A stretch of DNA of 64,000 nucleotides from Actinocatenispora comari (lineage in GTDB: Bacteria > Actinomycetota > Actinomycetes > Mycobacteriales > Micromonosporaceae): the NCBI RefSeq assembly GCF_017312725.1, contig NZ_BOPO01000002.1:1-64000 (forward strand), in the 5' to 3' direction. The notes beneath the pieces are model-generated. The model was not told the origin of the DNA and ran no database searches. It saw only the letters and a list, made by a program, of their open reading frames with translations. Shown piece by piece: positions 55,334 to 64,000 of this stretch. The position numbers were made by a program, and so were the translations under genes. The first letter of the stretch is position 1; the number at the start of each line of letters is the position of its first letter.

Positions 55334-56398
55334 TCAGCGGCGGGTCAGGTCGATGATGTGCCGGGCGGCGGCCAGCGCGTCCGGGTCACCGGTGCGTTCG
55401 TAGACCTCCACCGCGGTGTCGGTGAACTTCATGACGTGCTCGTCACCGTGGTCGGTGGCGCGCTCGACGATCGTCGGCACCGGGTCGTCGCCGCGCGGCG
55501 CGGCCGGCAGGTCGGCACGCGGCAGCGGCCGCGCCGGCTCGTACGCCGAGACGATCGCGGCCGACGCGGACCACACGGCGGCGAGGCTCGGCGCCCACAG
55601 CTCGGCGGGCAGCAGCGGCAGCGTGTGCAGCACCGCGTTCGGCGCGGTCGCCGTGTGTACCAGCAGCACCGGGCTGCCGTGGCCGCGGGACAGGTACCGC
55701 AGCGTCGCGGCGTCGACGAGCCGCTCCAGCAGGCCCGGTACGTCGGCCGGTCCGGCCGGTGCGCGCAGCGCGGCCTGCGCGGCCGGCCACCCGGGCAGTT
55801 CGGCGAGCCGGCCGAGCCGCTGCACGATCAACCCGCTCTGGTCGGCCAGATGCGGGACGCCGGCGAGCGCCCGGTCGGGCTCCAGCCGCCCGGCCGGCCG
55901 CCGCGCCCCCGGTACCGGACGCGACCGCGCCGCCCAGAACGCGAGCCCGTGCCCGAACTCGTCCAGCCCGGCCGGGCCGGCCACGCCGCCCTGCAACGCC
56001 CGTACCGCGTGGCCGACCCGGATCAAGCCGTGGGTGGACCCGGCCACGACCCCGGGCAGCAGCCGCGGCCACCACTCCACCAGCACCTGCTGCCACGGCC
56101 GGTGCGCCAGCTCCCGCCGGAAGTGGTCGACCCAGTCGGCGACCCGGCTGCCGTCGCCGAGCGCGGCGGTCCAGTTCGCCGCGCTGATCGGCCGCCGGGC
56201 GGCGGGCAGTTCGACCAACCGCGGCAGGTACCCGTCGACCCAGCGACCGATCCGGTCGCCGTACCCGCGCCGGGCCAGCACTTCCGCTGCCATCGGACCA
56301 TGATTAGTCAGCCCGTTGTTGCCGCGGGCGTCCCCCTCGTACTCCGGGCCCATCCGATGCAGCCGCTCGTACGCGTCGTCCAGCTCTCCGCCGCTCAC
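55334..56398 (-). CDS. Questin oxidase-like (DUF4243) protein
   Basis: The protein has 354 residues. GLTNHGPMAAEVLARRGY near the start and HGLIRVGHAVRAL, PVLLVHTATAPNAVLHTLPL and KFTDTAVEVYERTGDPDALA are typical of the questin-oxidase-like family, whose fungal members open anthraquinone rings. Bacterial members are uncharacterised. The GTG at 56398 follows GGAGGGAGA; the frame continues upstream without a better start. It lies 141 bp downstream of the aconitase start and reads the same way. Confidence 0.8.
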   Translation of the reverse strand: MSGGELDDAYERLHRMGPEYEGDARGNNGLTNHGPMAAEVLARRGYGDRIGRWVDGYLPRLVELPAARRPISAANWTAALGDGSRVADWVDHFRRELAHRPWQQVLVEWWPRLLPGVVAGSTHGLIRVGHAVRALQGGVAGPAGLDEFGHGLAFWAARSRPVPGARRPAGRLEPDRALAGVPHLADQSGLIVQRLGRLAELPGWPAAQAALRAPAGPADVPGLLERLVDAATLRYLSRGHGSPVLLVHTATAPNAVLHTLPLLPAELWAPSLAAVWSASAAIVSAYEPARPLPRADLPAAPRGDDPVPTIVERATDHGDEHVMKFTDTAVEVYERTGDPDALAAARHIIDLTRR

Positions 56399-56752
56399 CG
56401 CGATCTCCCTCCGCCTCGCTGCCCAGGCTCGTTCGCCCACGGCGGCTCGAACAGGGCCATCGCCGGCAAATCCAACCGGACCAATCCCGCGCGCCCACCG
56501 GGCCACGGCAGGCGCGCCGAGCCGCCCGGCAGCCTCCGGTTTGTCCGCCGCTCCGCGCGGTACGGCACCGGTGCCCGGTGTCACGTACCGGCCCCGGCCG
56601 GTGGCTGGTAGGTGGGTGGGGCGGCGCGGTTCGGGCGGCCCGGCGCGCCCGAGCGGCGGAGGGTACGGGCTGAGTGGTGGATGTCTGCGGACCCGGCCGG
56701 TGCCGATACTCGGGGCGGGTTCGCGCCCGGCACCACGACGAGAAGAGGCATC
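56399..56752. other. 354-bp divergent intergenic region
   Basis: No gene is supported here. It separates the leftward questin-oxidase-like gene from the rightward polysaccharide operon and should hold both promoters. I see no convincing -35/-10 pair, operator or hairpin. GAAGAGG at 56741-56747 is the ribosome binding site of the next gene. Confidence 0.6.
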
Positions 56753-57562
56753 GTGGCAGACCAGCCTGGCCCGGCCACGCTGCCGGTGCTGATGTACCAC
56801 TCGGTGTCCACGGTGCCGCCGGGACCGCTCGCCGAGCTGGGCGTCCCGCAACGGCGGCTGCGCGAACACCTCGCCGCGCTGGCCTCCGCCGGGTACCGGT
56901 TGGTCGGGCTCAGCGACGCGCTCGACCTGGTGTCCGGCGGGTTCACCGACCCGGTGGTCGCGGTGACGTTCGACGACGGGTACGCGGACTTCCTCGACGC
57001 GCTGCCGATCCTGCGTGCGGTCGGCGCCGGCGCCACCCTGTACCCGGTGGTGGGGCAGGTCGGCCGCGAGGCGGACTGGCTCGGCGAGCGGGCCGGGCTG
57101 TTCGGCCGGCTGCTGGACTGGCCGGAGCTGGACGAGGTGGCCGCGGCCGGCGTCGAGATCGGCTGCCACGGCCTCACCCACCGGCCGCTGGACGTCCTGC
57201 CACGCGGCCAGGTCGACGAGGAACTGCGGATCGCCCGCGAGCGGCTGACCGACCGGTACGGGCGGCGCATCCGGTCGTTCTGCTACCCGCACGGGTACCA
57301 GGACGCCGCGGTGCGCGCCGCGGTGGCGCGGCACGGCTACGACAACGCCTGCGTCGTCGGCCGTCAACTGCACACCGTCGGTGCCGACCGGTTCGCCGTA
57401 CCGCGGCTGCTGCCCACCCCGGAGCAGACCGGCGAGCAGGTGGTGGAGCTGGTGGAGACCGGCGGCCCGGCGTGGGCGGCCCGGCTGCGGGCGCTGGCCC
57501 AGCCGGCCTGGCGGCTCGCCCGGCGGCAGGTCTTCCGCATCTCCGGGCGGACGCTGACATGA
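56753..57562 (+). CDS. Polysaccharide deacetylase family protein
   Basis: The protein has 269 residues with no signal peptide. PVLMYHSVS and AVTFDDGYADFLDALPIL are the first NodB-homology motifs (the two Asp of TFDDG), GCHGLTHRPLD carries the metal His residues, and SFCYPHGYQD the third motif. The fold removes N-acetyl groups from polysaccharides. The GTG at 56753 follows GAAGAGG; 47 upstream in-frame residues look noncoding. It overlaps the next gene by ATGA and opens the polysaccharide operon. Confidence 0.92.
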   Translation: MADQPGPATLPVLMYHSVSTVPPGPLAELGVPQRRLREHLAALASAGYRLVGLSDALDLVSGGFTDPVVAVTFDDGYADFLDALPILRAVGAGATLYPVVGQVGREADWLGERAGLFGRLLDWPELDEVAAAGVEIGCHGLTHRPLDVLPRGQVDEELRIARERLTDRYGRRIRSFCYPHGYQDAAVRAAVARHGYDNACVVGRQLHTVGADRFAVPRLLPTPEQTGEQVVELVETGGPAWAARLRALAQPAWRLARRQVFRISGRTLT

Positions 57563-58554
57563 CCGGCCGTACCGGACGGTTGCGCGCGACGCTCGCCGCG
57601 CTGCTGGCGGCCGTCCTGGTGCTGTCCGGCTGCGGTACCGGTGGGTCCGGTGGCGGTGCGGCCGAACCGTCGGGCCGGGACGGCGGCTCGTCGGCGGCGG
57701 CGCGGCGGTCGCCGTCCGCGTCCCCCAGCCCGAAGGCGCCGCAGCGGGTGATGCTCGGCGCGTACCTGGATCTGTCCGGGCACACGCACGCGCAGGCCGA
57801 AGCGTTGCGGCGCCGGCAGCTGGGCCACCCGTACCGGATCGACCAGGAGTTCTTCGCCTGGAAGGACTCGCTGCTGGTCGGCTCGCCCGAGCCCGAACCC
57901 GGCCAGCTGCTGATGGTGTCGTGGCGCGGCACGTACTACCGGCAGATCCTGGACGGGTCGCAGGACACCTGGATCGCCGAGCAGGCCGACCGGCTCCGGC
58001 GGTACGGCAAACCGGTGCTGCTGCGCTGGGGGTGGGAGATGAACGGCGACTGGTTCCTCTGGGGCGGCGCGGCCAACGGCAGGAACCCGGCCGGCTTCGT
58101 CGCCGCCTGGCGGCACCTGCACGCGATCTTCGCCCAGCAGGGCGCGACGAACGTGCGGTGGGTGTGGGGCCCCAACCGCAACTCCAACCCGGACGCGGCC
58201 TGGAACGACGTGCGCCGCTACTACCCCGGCGACCGGTACGTGGACTGGATCGCGGTGTCCGGCTACAGCTACGGCACCAAGTCGCCGGATCAGCTGTTCG
58301 ACCAGGTGTACGGCCTCGGTACGGACAAGCCGTTCATGCTCGCCGAGACCGGGGTCCGGGCCGACGGGAGGTTCGCCGCGCGCTGGGTCGGGCAGTTGCG
58401 GCAGTGGGTGGCGGAGCATCCCCGCACCCGGGCGGTGATCTGGTTCGACACCGACACCTCCCAGGGCACGGCGCTGAGCTGGCGGATCGACGCCACGCCG
58501 CAGCTGCTCGCCGCGGTCCGGGCGATGGCCGCCGATCCGAGGTTCCAGGGATGA
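57559..58554 (+). CDS. Lipoprotein GH26-like glycoside hydrolase
   Basis: The protein has 331 residues. The N-terminus has a lipobox (LAAVLVLSGCGTG) with the lipidation Cys near residue 25, then a Ser/Pro linker. The catalytic part has VLLRWGWEMNGDWFLWGG, the acid/base Glu motif of GH26-type mannanase/lichenase folds, VRWVWGPNRNSN, and FMLAETGVRADG for the nucleophile Glu. It would cleave beta-glycans at the cell surface, possibly trimming or releasing the polymer made by this operon. It overlaps both neighbours by ATGA. Confidence 0.85.
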   Translation: MTGRTGRLRATLAALLAAVLVLSGCGTGGSGGGAAEPSGRDGGSSAAARRSPSASPSPKAPQRVMLGAYLDLSGHTHAQAEALRRRQLGHPYRIDQEFFAWKDSLLVGSPEPEPGQLLMVSWRGTYYRQILDGSQDTWIAEQADRLRRYGKPVLLRWGWEMNGDWFLWGGAANGRNPAGFVAAWRHLHAIFAQQGATNVRWVWGPNRNSNPDAAWNDVRRYYPGDRYVDWIAVSGYSYGTKSPDQLFDQVYGLGTDKPFMLAETGVRADGRFAARWVGQLRQWVAEHPRTRAVIWFDTDTSQGTALSWRIDATPQLLAAVRAMAADPRFQG

Positions 58555-59780
58555 GCACGCACCAGGCCGGCGGCGGGCGCCGGGTCGCCTACCGCGACCG
58601 GGCCTGGACCGCGGTACGGATGGTGCGGCTGATCGGCCCGCTGCACGGGCTGTGCCCGGCCGACCTGCGCACCGCGTTGATCCGCCGGCAGGCCGCGGAC
58701 CCGTACTGGCCGCCGCTGTGCCGGCTGGTCGACGGCCGGCGCTGGGTGCCGCGTACCGGGCTCGGGGTCGCCGCCCAGGTGGCCGCGCTCGTCTCGACCC
58801 CGGCACCGGCCGGCGACCCGGCCGGGCAGGCGCTCGCCGCCGTACTGGCCGCCGACGTGGACGAGGCACCGCTGCGGCTCGCGGTCTGCGGCGGGTACCT
58901 GGCCGCCGCGGTCAACCACTGCGTCGCCGACGGCCGCGGCTTCAACACCCTGCTCGGCGTGCTCGCGGCCGACGCGACCGGCGGCGACCCGGACCACTCC
59001 ACCACTCCGCTGGGCGCACCGCTGGCCCGGGCGCTGCTGGGCCACTTCGGGCGCCACCCGCGGTCGGTACCCGCGGCGCTGCGGCTGGCGCGCCCACCGG
59101 TACCGCGGCAGCAGCTGCCGGCGGGGTGGCGGCCGGAACCGAGCCACGCCTCGGTACGGTCCGCGCGGCTGCTGCCGGCGCTGCGGGAGTGGCGCTCGAC
59201 CGCCGCGCCGGCGGTGAGCACCGCGTCGGCGCTGTTCGCGGCGATCCTGCGGGCGTTCGCCGCCGCCGGGCTGCCCGCCCGCGGGCCGGGCGTGACGATC
59301 CTGGTGGACGCCCGCCGCTACCTGCCCGCCACCACGGTGGTCAGCGGCAACTTCGCCTTCGGCCAGTACCTGCGGCCCGATCCGCTGGACGATCCGGTCG
59401 CCATCGACACCGCGGTACGCGCGGAGCTCGCCGCCGGCCGCACCCTGTCGATGATGGCCGCCCGTACCGCGCACGTCATGCTCGCGCCGCACGCGTCCCG
59501 GGCCGCCGACCGCTGGGCGGGCGCTCCCGCCATCACCCTCACCCACTTCGGCCGGGCGGAGCCGCTGGTGTCGCTGCCCTGGGCGGCGCCACCACCGGAC
59601 CGGCGCAACGTGACGGCGCTGTCGCCGGCCGGGCCGGACGCCGTCACGGTCTCGGTGGCCGAACTGTCCGGCGTGCTGCACCTGGACGCGTCGTTCCACG
59701 CCACCAGCTTCGCCGCCGCCGACGTGCGGCACGCGCTGGAGCTGGTCCGCGACCGGGCGGTCGAGCTGCTGCCGCGGTGA
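58551..59780 (+). CDS. Condensation-domain-like acyltransferase
   Basis: The protein has 409 residues of one condensation/CoA-dependent acyltransferase-type domain. The active-site motif is NHCVADGRG (HxxxDG) near residue 124, followed by a second-half region with VSGNFAFGQYL and LTHFGRAEPL, which match the floor loop of this fold. No A or carrier domain is attached. In a polysaccharide operon it probably acylates a sugar or glycolipid rather than forming peptides. It overlaps the GH26-like gene by ATGA. Confidence 0.75.
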   Translation: MSTHQAGGGRRVAYRDRAWTAVRMVRLIGPLHGLCPADLRTALIRRQAADPYWPPLCRLVDGRRWVPRTGLGVAAQVAALVSTPAPAGDPAGQALAAVLAADVDEAPLRLAVCGGYLAAAVNHCVADGRGFNTLLGVLAADATGGDPDHSTTPLGAPLARALLGHFGRHPRSVPAALRLARPPVPRQQLPAGWRPEPSHASVRSARLLPALREWRSTAAPAVSTASALFAAILRAFAAAGLPARGPGVTILVDARRYLPATTVVSGNFAFGQYLRPDPLDDPVAIDTAVRAELAAGRTLSMMAARTAHVMLAPHASRAADRWAGAPAITLTHFGRAEPLVSLPWAAPPPDRRNVTALSPAGPDAVTVSVAELSGVLHLDASFHATSFAAADVRHALELVRDRAVELLPR

Positions 59781-60125
59781 CCGGCCGCGGCGCTTCCCGT
59801 TGCGGGACCGCCGAAAGGGCACCGGCGCGGACGGTCCGCCGCGGGTCCGTCCCGAGCCGGGGCGGCCGGATCGGCCGGCGGCAACCGCTTCCCGCGGGAC
59901 TACCGACGGGTACCGGCAACCACGCGGTGCCGGCCGCGCCCCGTCGGGCCGGCACCGGCCACCGGTCGGTGCCGGCGGCTGGCGAGACGCCGGCCAACGG
60001 TGGCCATTTGGTGGATTCTTGCAGGTCAGGCTGGGGATAGCTTCTGGGTGTCGGAACGGCTGCGCTACGTCGATACCCGTCGCGGCAGTGCATCGGGAGC
60101 CGCGCGGCGCCGACACGGGGGAACC
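59781..60125. other. 345-bp intergenic region in the polysaccharide operon
   Basis: No gene is supported here. The first 160 bp are very G+C-rich with several short inverted repeats but no clear terminator. The last 100 bp drop in G+C (GGTGGATTCTTGCAGGTCAG, GGATAGCTTC) and could hold a promoter for the glycosyltransferase genes, which would make them a second transcript. Confidence 0.5.
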
Positions 60126-60998
60126 ATGGCATTGCCTACTGCCATCAACGGCCGCAGCCAGCCGTCACCGGCCGGCGCGCCGCGGGTTAGCGTCGTGATC
60201 CCCACGCTCAACGAGTCGAGGAACCTGCCGTACGTGTTCGCCCGGCTGCCTCCCGGCCTCGCCGAGGTGGTCCTCGTCGACGGCGGTTCGGTCGACGACA
60301 CGGTCGAGGTGGCGCGGACGCTGCGGCCCGACATCCGGATCGTCCGGCAGACCCGTACCGGCAAGGGAAACGCGCTGGCGTGCGGGTTCGCGGTCTGTTC
60401 CGGCGACGTGGTGGTGATGATCGACGCGGACGGCTCGACCGATCCGATGGAGATCCCGGCGTTCGTCGCCGCGTTGCGCGGCGGCGCCGACTACGCCAAG
60501 GGTTCCCGGTTCCGCTCGGGCGGCGGCAGCGAGGACATCACCCCGGTACGCCGGCTGGGCAACGCGGTCCTCAACGGCATCGTCAACCGGCTGTTCGGCA
60601 CCCGCTTCACCGACCTGTGCTACGGCTACAACGCGTTCTGGCGGGACGTGATCCCCGGGCTGGAACTGCCCGACGTGCAGCTCGCCACCGCCGACGGGCA
60701 GCGGGTCTGGGGCGACGGGTTCGAGATCGAGACGCTGCTCAACATCCGCGCCGCCTGCACCGGACTGTCCATCCAGGAGGTGTCCAGTGTGGAGGCACGC
60801 CGGCTGCACGGGGAGAGCAACCTGCACGTGTTCGCCGACGGCCGGCGCATCCTCGGTACGATCGTCACCGAGTACCGGCGGGCTCGCCGTGCGGCGCGGC
60901 CACCGCGGCACCGGCGCTCGACCGCGGTGGCGGTCGCCGTGGCGGCGCGGTTCGCCTCGGAGGCACCGTCCGGCGACCGCGACCCGGGCGAGCGCTGA
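60126..60998 (+). CDS. Family 2 glycosyltransferase
   Basis: The protein has 290 residues. It has VSVVIPTLNESRNLPYVFAR, EVVLVDGGSVDDT, GKGNALACGFA and VVMIDADGSTD with the DxD metal site, and ADYAKGSRF. This matches polyprenyl-phosphate mannose/glucose synthase-like GT2 enzymes, which make lipid-linked sugars. No membrane helices are seen. The ATG at 60126 follows GGGGGAACC; earlier in-frame sequence is the leader. Confidence 0.92.
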   Translation: MALPTAINGRSQPSPAGAPRVSVVIPTLNESRNLPYVFARLPPGLAEVVLVDGGSVDDTVEVARTLRPDIRIVRQTRTGKGNALACGFAVCSGDVVVMIDADGSTDPMEIPAFVAALRGGADYAKGSRFRSGGGSEDITPVRRLGNAVLNGIVNRLFGTRFTDLCYGYNAFWRDVIPGLELPDVQLATADGQRVWGDGFEIETLLNIRAACTGLSIQEVSSVEARRLHGESNLHVFADGRRILGTIVTEYRRARRAARPPRHRRSTAVAVAVAARFASEAPSGDRDPGER

Positions 60999-60999
60999 G

Positions 61000-61956
61000 A
61001 TGTCCACGAGGGACGCCGAGATCGGCGTCGTGGTGCCCTGCCACCACGACCGGCAGTGGCCACTGCTGCGCCGATCGATCGAATCGGTACTGGCGCAACG
61101 GCCCGCGCCCGCCCGGGTGATCGTCGCCGTCGACCACAACGAACCGCTGCGCGCCCGGCTGCGGGACACTTACCCGCAGGTCACCGTGGTCGCCAACCGG
61201 TACCCGCGGCGCGGCGTCTCGGGCAACCGGAACAGCGGCGCCAGGCTGCTCGACACCCCGCTGATCGCGCTGCTGGACGGCGATGCGGCCGCCGAACCCG
61301 GCTGGCTCGCCGCGCTGACCGCACCGTTCACCGACCCGTCCGTGTGCGGGGTCGGCGGTGCCATCACCCCGGTCTGGGCCGGGCCGCGACCCCGGTGGGT
61401 ACCGGAGGAGTTCCTGTGGGCGTGGGGCGGCGCCTACGCCGGACTGCCGACCGCCGCCGGTCCGGTGCGCAACGTCTGGTCGGCCAGCATGGCGGTACGC
61501 ACCGCGGCGTTCCGCGCGGTCGGCGGGTTCCGGGTCGATTTCGGCAAGGTCGGCGACCTCGCCCGACCCGAGGACACCGACCTGTGCCTGCGGATGAGCC
61601 ACGCCACCGGCGGAACCTGGTGGTACGCACCGGATGCGCGGGTGCGGCACCCGGTCGGCGCGGACAAGGCGCTGCTGCGCTACTTCCTCGGCCGCTGCTA
61701 CCAGGAGGGCCGCGGGAAGATCGCGCTGGCCCGGCTCAACCGCGGCCCCGCCAGCCTCTCCAGCGAGCGCGGCTACCTGCTCGGCACGGTACCGCGGGCG
61801 GTGCTGCGCGGCGCGACCGCACCGCTGCGCGGCAACGCCGCCGCGCTGCTGCCGACCGCCGCGATGCTCGCCGGGGTCGGCGCCGCCGGCTGCGGCGCGC
61901 TGGTCGAGCTGACCGGTGGCCGACGGGTCGCCGCGACCCGCGGGCGGCGGCGATGA
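61000..61956 (+). CDS. Family 2 glycosyltransferase
   Basis: The protein has 318 residues. It has IGVVVPCHHDRQWPLLRRSI, VTVVANRYPRRGVSGNRNSG and LIALLDGDAAAEPGWL (DxD site), plus ARPEDTDLCLRM as the acceptor-loop ED motif. It probably transfers a sugar to a lipid-linked or polymer acceptor. It starts 1 bp after the previous stop and overlaps the next gene by ATGA. Confidence 0.9.
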   Translation: MSTRDAEIGVVVPCHHDRQWPLLRRSIESVLAQRPAPARVIVAVDHNEPLRARLRDTYPQVTVVANRYPRRGVSGNRNSGARLLDTPLIALLDGDAAAEPGWLAALTAPFTDPSVCGVGGAITPVWAGPRPRWVPEEFLWAWGGAYAGLPTAAGPVRNVWSASMAVRTAAFRAVGGFRVDFGKVGDLARPEDTDLCLRMSHATGGTWWYAPDARVRHPVGADKALLRYFLGRCYQEGRGKIALARLNRGPASLSSERGYLLGTVPRAVLRGATAPLRGNAAALLPTAAMLAGVGAAGCGALVELTGGRRVAATRGRRR

Positions 61957-63356
61957 CCGGCCTCGCCCCCCGGGACACGGCGACGACCGGGCCGGCGCGC
62001 ATCCCCGCCGTGGTACGGGATGTCGAGCTGTCCGACCCGCTGCCCGCCCTGCCGCCCCGGGACGCGACCGGGCGCCGCGCCGACCGGGCCTTCCTGCTGC
62101 TGCGAAGCCACACCGCACCGCTGGCGCTGGTACCGGTCGAGGTGCCCGACGGCGGGCTCGCACCGGCGCGGCTGGCCGCGGCGCTGACCACCGCGCTGGG
62201 CCCCGGATGCATCGCCGACGCCGTCGTCGCGGCGGCCCCGCCGCCCGATCACACCGGCCATTCCGTTGCGGACCAACCCGTCCCGCCGGTCACCGATCCG
62301 TCCACTGTGGATGGCCAGCAGTACCTGCGGCGGCGGGCCGAGGTGCTGCGCGCGGCACCGGAACTGACGGTGGCGATCTGCACCCGGGACCGGGCCGAGC
62401 TGCTGGCGCAGTGCCTGGAAGCCGTTGCCGTGCAACACCACCCCCGGTTCCGGGTGCTGGTGGTCGACAACGCCCCCCGCACCGACGCCACCCGCCGCTG
62501 CGTCGACGCCGCCCGCTCTCGGTACCCGGTCGAGATCGAGTATCTGGTCGCCCCGCGCGGCGGGGCGTCGAACGCCCGCAACGTGGCCCTGGCGGCGACC
62601 CGGGGCCGGACGGTGGCGTTCGTCGACGACGACGCGCAACCCGACCCGTACTGGCTCGCCGAGATCGCCCGGGCGTTCGCCGACCACCCGACGGCGGACG
62701 CGGTCACCGGCCCCGTCGTACCGCTGGTGCTCGACAGCCCCGCGCAGCTGTGGTTCGAGCAGTACGGCGGGCTCAGCAAGGGCCGCGGCTTCCGCGAGTG
62801 GGTGTTCGGCCCGAACGGCGCCGACCGGCAGCATCCGCTCTACCCGCTGCCGCCGGTCGGCAGCGGCGTCAACATGACGCTGCGGCCGACCGCGGTGGCG
62901 CGCATCGGCCGGTTCGACCCCGCGCTCGGCGGTGGCACGCCGGCGCTGGGCGGCGAGGACACGTTGGCGTTCATGACGCTGCTCGCCGCCGGCGGCACCG
63001 TCGTCTACCATCCCGGCGCGCTGGTCCGGCACCGGCACCGGGACGACCTCGCCGGGCTGCGCAGCCAGCTGGTCGGCTACGGCTCGGGCCTGACCGCCGC
63101 GTACACCGCGCTGGTGTGCCGGCACCCGGCGAGCCTGCTCACCCTGGCCCGGCTGGCGCCGAGGGCGCTGCACGACCTGTTCGCCACCGACAGCCCGCGG
63201 GTCGCCACGATCGGTCCGGACTTCCCGCGCGAGCTGCTCACCGCCAACCGGCACGGCATGCTCCGCGGCCCGCTCTGGTACCTGCGGGGCCGGCGGGACC
63301 GGTCGCCGGCGGCAGGCACGGTGGACGTGAAGCAGGCGGTGGGCGGGGCACCATGA
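61953..63356 (+). CDS. Family 2 glycosyltransferase with N-terminal extension
   Basis: The protein has 467 residues. The first 135 residues are of unknown function. The GT2 domain follows: LTVAICTRDRAELLAQCLEA, FRVLVVDNAPRTD, GGASNARNVALAATRG and VAFVDDDAQPDPYW with the DDD site, then GGEDTLAFMTLL and a VRHRHRDDL loop. It overlaps its neighbours by ATGA on both sides. The N-terminal part may bind an acceptor or partner. Confidence 0.9.
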   Translation: MTGLAPRDTATTGPARIPAVVRDVELSDPLPALPPRDATGRRADRAFLLLRSHTAPLALVPVEVPDGGLAPARLAAALTTALGPGCIADAVVAAAPPPDHTGHSVADQPVPPVTDPSTVDGQQYLRRRAEVLRAAPELTVAICTRDRAELLAQCLEAVAVQHHPRFRVLVVDNAPRTDATRRCVDAARSRYPVEIEYLVAPRGGASNARNVALAATRGRTVAFVDDDAQPDPYWLAEIARAFADHPTADAVTGPVVPLVLDSPAQLWFEQYGGLSKGRGFREWVFGPNGADRQHPLYPLPPVGSGVNMTLRPTAVARIGRFDPALGGGTPALGGEDTLAFMTLLAAGGTVVYHPGALVRHRHRDDLAGLRSQLVGYGSGLTAAYTALVCRHPASLLTLARLAPRALHDLFATDSPRVATIGPDFPRELLTANRHGMLRGPLWYLRGRRDRSPAAGTVDVKQAVGGAP

Positions 63357-64000
63357 CGCTGACCGCCGACCGGCACCGGGACACGGTGGCGCCCGCCGTA
63401 CCGCGGGCGCCGGCCCTCGGGCACGCGCCGGTGACGCTGACGGTCTGCGCGGTCGGCGTGGCGCTGGTCGCGGTCTCGTACGCGCAGGGCTGGGCCGGCG
63501 CCGACGGCAGCGTCGCGTACTGGTGCGGCCAGCTGCTGGTGTTCGTGCCGGTCGCGGTGCGGCTGCTCGCAGCCCGCACGGTCGGTACCGCCGAGGCCGG
63601 CACCCTGGTGCTCGGGTTGGCGGTGCTGCAGTACCTGCTGAAGTGGATGTACAGCCCGGACCGGTTCCGGTTTCCTGACGAGCTGCAGCACTGGGCCGGC
63701 ACCACCGACCTGCTGCACACCGGTCAGCTGTACCGGCCCAACGAGGCGTTGCCGATCGCCGCGCACTATCCCGGCATCGCCGAGGTCGGCGCCGCGGTGG
63801 CCGGGCTCACCGGGCTGCCGGCCACCGTGGCGGGTCTGCTGGTCGCCGGCGTCTGCCATCTGGCGTTCGTGGCGGCGCTGTTCGTCCTGGCGCGACGGAC
63901 CGGCGCCGGCCCGCGCACCGCGGCGCTCGCCTGCGTGCTGTACGCGACCGGCCTGCACTACCTGTTCTTCGACTCGATGTACCTGTACCAGACCGTCGCG
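63353..64000 (+). CDS. Multi-pass membrane protein (partial), polysaccharide operon
   Basis: The frame is open to the window edge (216 residues seen). It has at least five hydrophobic segments, including VTLTVCAVGVALVAVSYAQG, AYWCGQLLVFVPVAVRLLA and VAGLLVAGVCHLAFVAALFV, and the loop RFRFPDELQHWAGTTDLL with an Asp-Glu pair. That pattern fits GT-C-type glycosyltransferases or polysaccharide polymerases, but the family cannot be fixed from the part visible. ATGA overlap with the preceding gene. Confidence 0.7.
   Translation, partial: MTLTADRHRDTVAPAVPRAPALGHAPVTLTVCAVGVALVAVSYAQGWAGADGSVAYWCGQLLVFVPVAVRLLAARTVGTAEAGTLVLGLAVLQYLLKWMYSPDRFRFPDELQHWAGTTDLLHTGQLYRPNEALPIAAHYPGIAEVGAAVAGLTGLPATVAGLLVAGVCHLAFVAALFVLARRTGAGPRTAALACVLYATGLHYLFFDSMYLYQTVA

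Overview
The window is about 74 percent G+C, densely coded, with GTG and ATG starts and many 4-bp ATGA/GTGA gene overlaps. The gene families (SARP regulator, modular NRPS/PKS, TetR/MarR/ArsR pairs) point to a filamentous actinomycete. A Micromonosporaceae-like host is possible but cannot be proven from the sequence alone. No rRNA, tRNA or CRISPR array was seen.

Left edge (1-6257): the 5' end of an IS481-type insertion sequence lies just upstream of a large AfsR/SARP regulator. A 17-bp tandem repeat follows, then a divergent pair of secreted cell-wall-type enzymes (transglycosylase-like and NlpC/P60-like) and a secreted phospholipase D-like protein. The divergent pair shares two mirrored promoters with GTAGGT direct repeats 11 bp apart and exactly 8 bp upstream of a -10 box, which is the layout expected for SARP activation.

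Core (6283-37136): a hybrid NRPS/PKS cluster transcribed outward from a central promoter region at 24745-25041. The minus-strand operon runs panD (beta-alanine supply), a PLP fold-type-II-like enzyme, an A-PCP protein with a degenerate N-terminal domain, a stand-alone ketosynthase lacking its decarboxylation histidine, a PKS module ordered KS-AT-KR-DH-ACP, a type II thioesterase fused to a LanB-like lantibiotic dehydratase domain without the elimination domain, and an A-PCP-C-PCP protein. The plus-strand operon runs MbtH, a C-A-PCP-C-A-PCP synthetase, and a C-A-PCP-TE-MFS protein in which the terminal thioesterase has a cysteine nucleophile and is fused to its own exporter. Two A domains carry serine codes. 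The combination of a LanB-like domain, a non-elongating-type KS, a Cys-TE and an NRPS-exporter fusion is the most unusual content here. Very short ORFs that tile gene junctions by ATGA overlaps could be leader segments or ribosomal peptides.

Flank (37152-43319): an oxidoreductase/TetR pair, then an ATP-grasp ligase convergent with a class III aminotransferase and a Rossmann dehydrogenase. These may be accessory genes of the cluster supplying an unusual amino acid.

Right half (43453-56398): small regulator-enzyme pairs with clear palindromic operators (serine hydrolase/TetR, ArsR/MFS/hydrolase, MarR/glyoxalase, membrane protein/TetR), a flavoprotein pseudogene, an aconitase and a questin-oxidase-like protein. 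Right edge (56753-64000): a translationally coupled plus-strand operon for an extracellular polysaccharide or glycoconjugate (deacetylase, GH26-like lipoprotein, condensation-like acyltransferase, three family 2 glycosyltransferases, a membrane protein running off the window).
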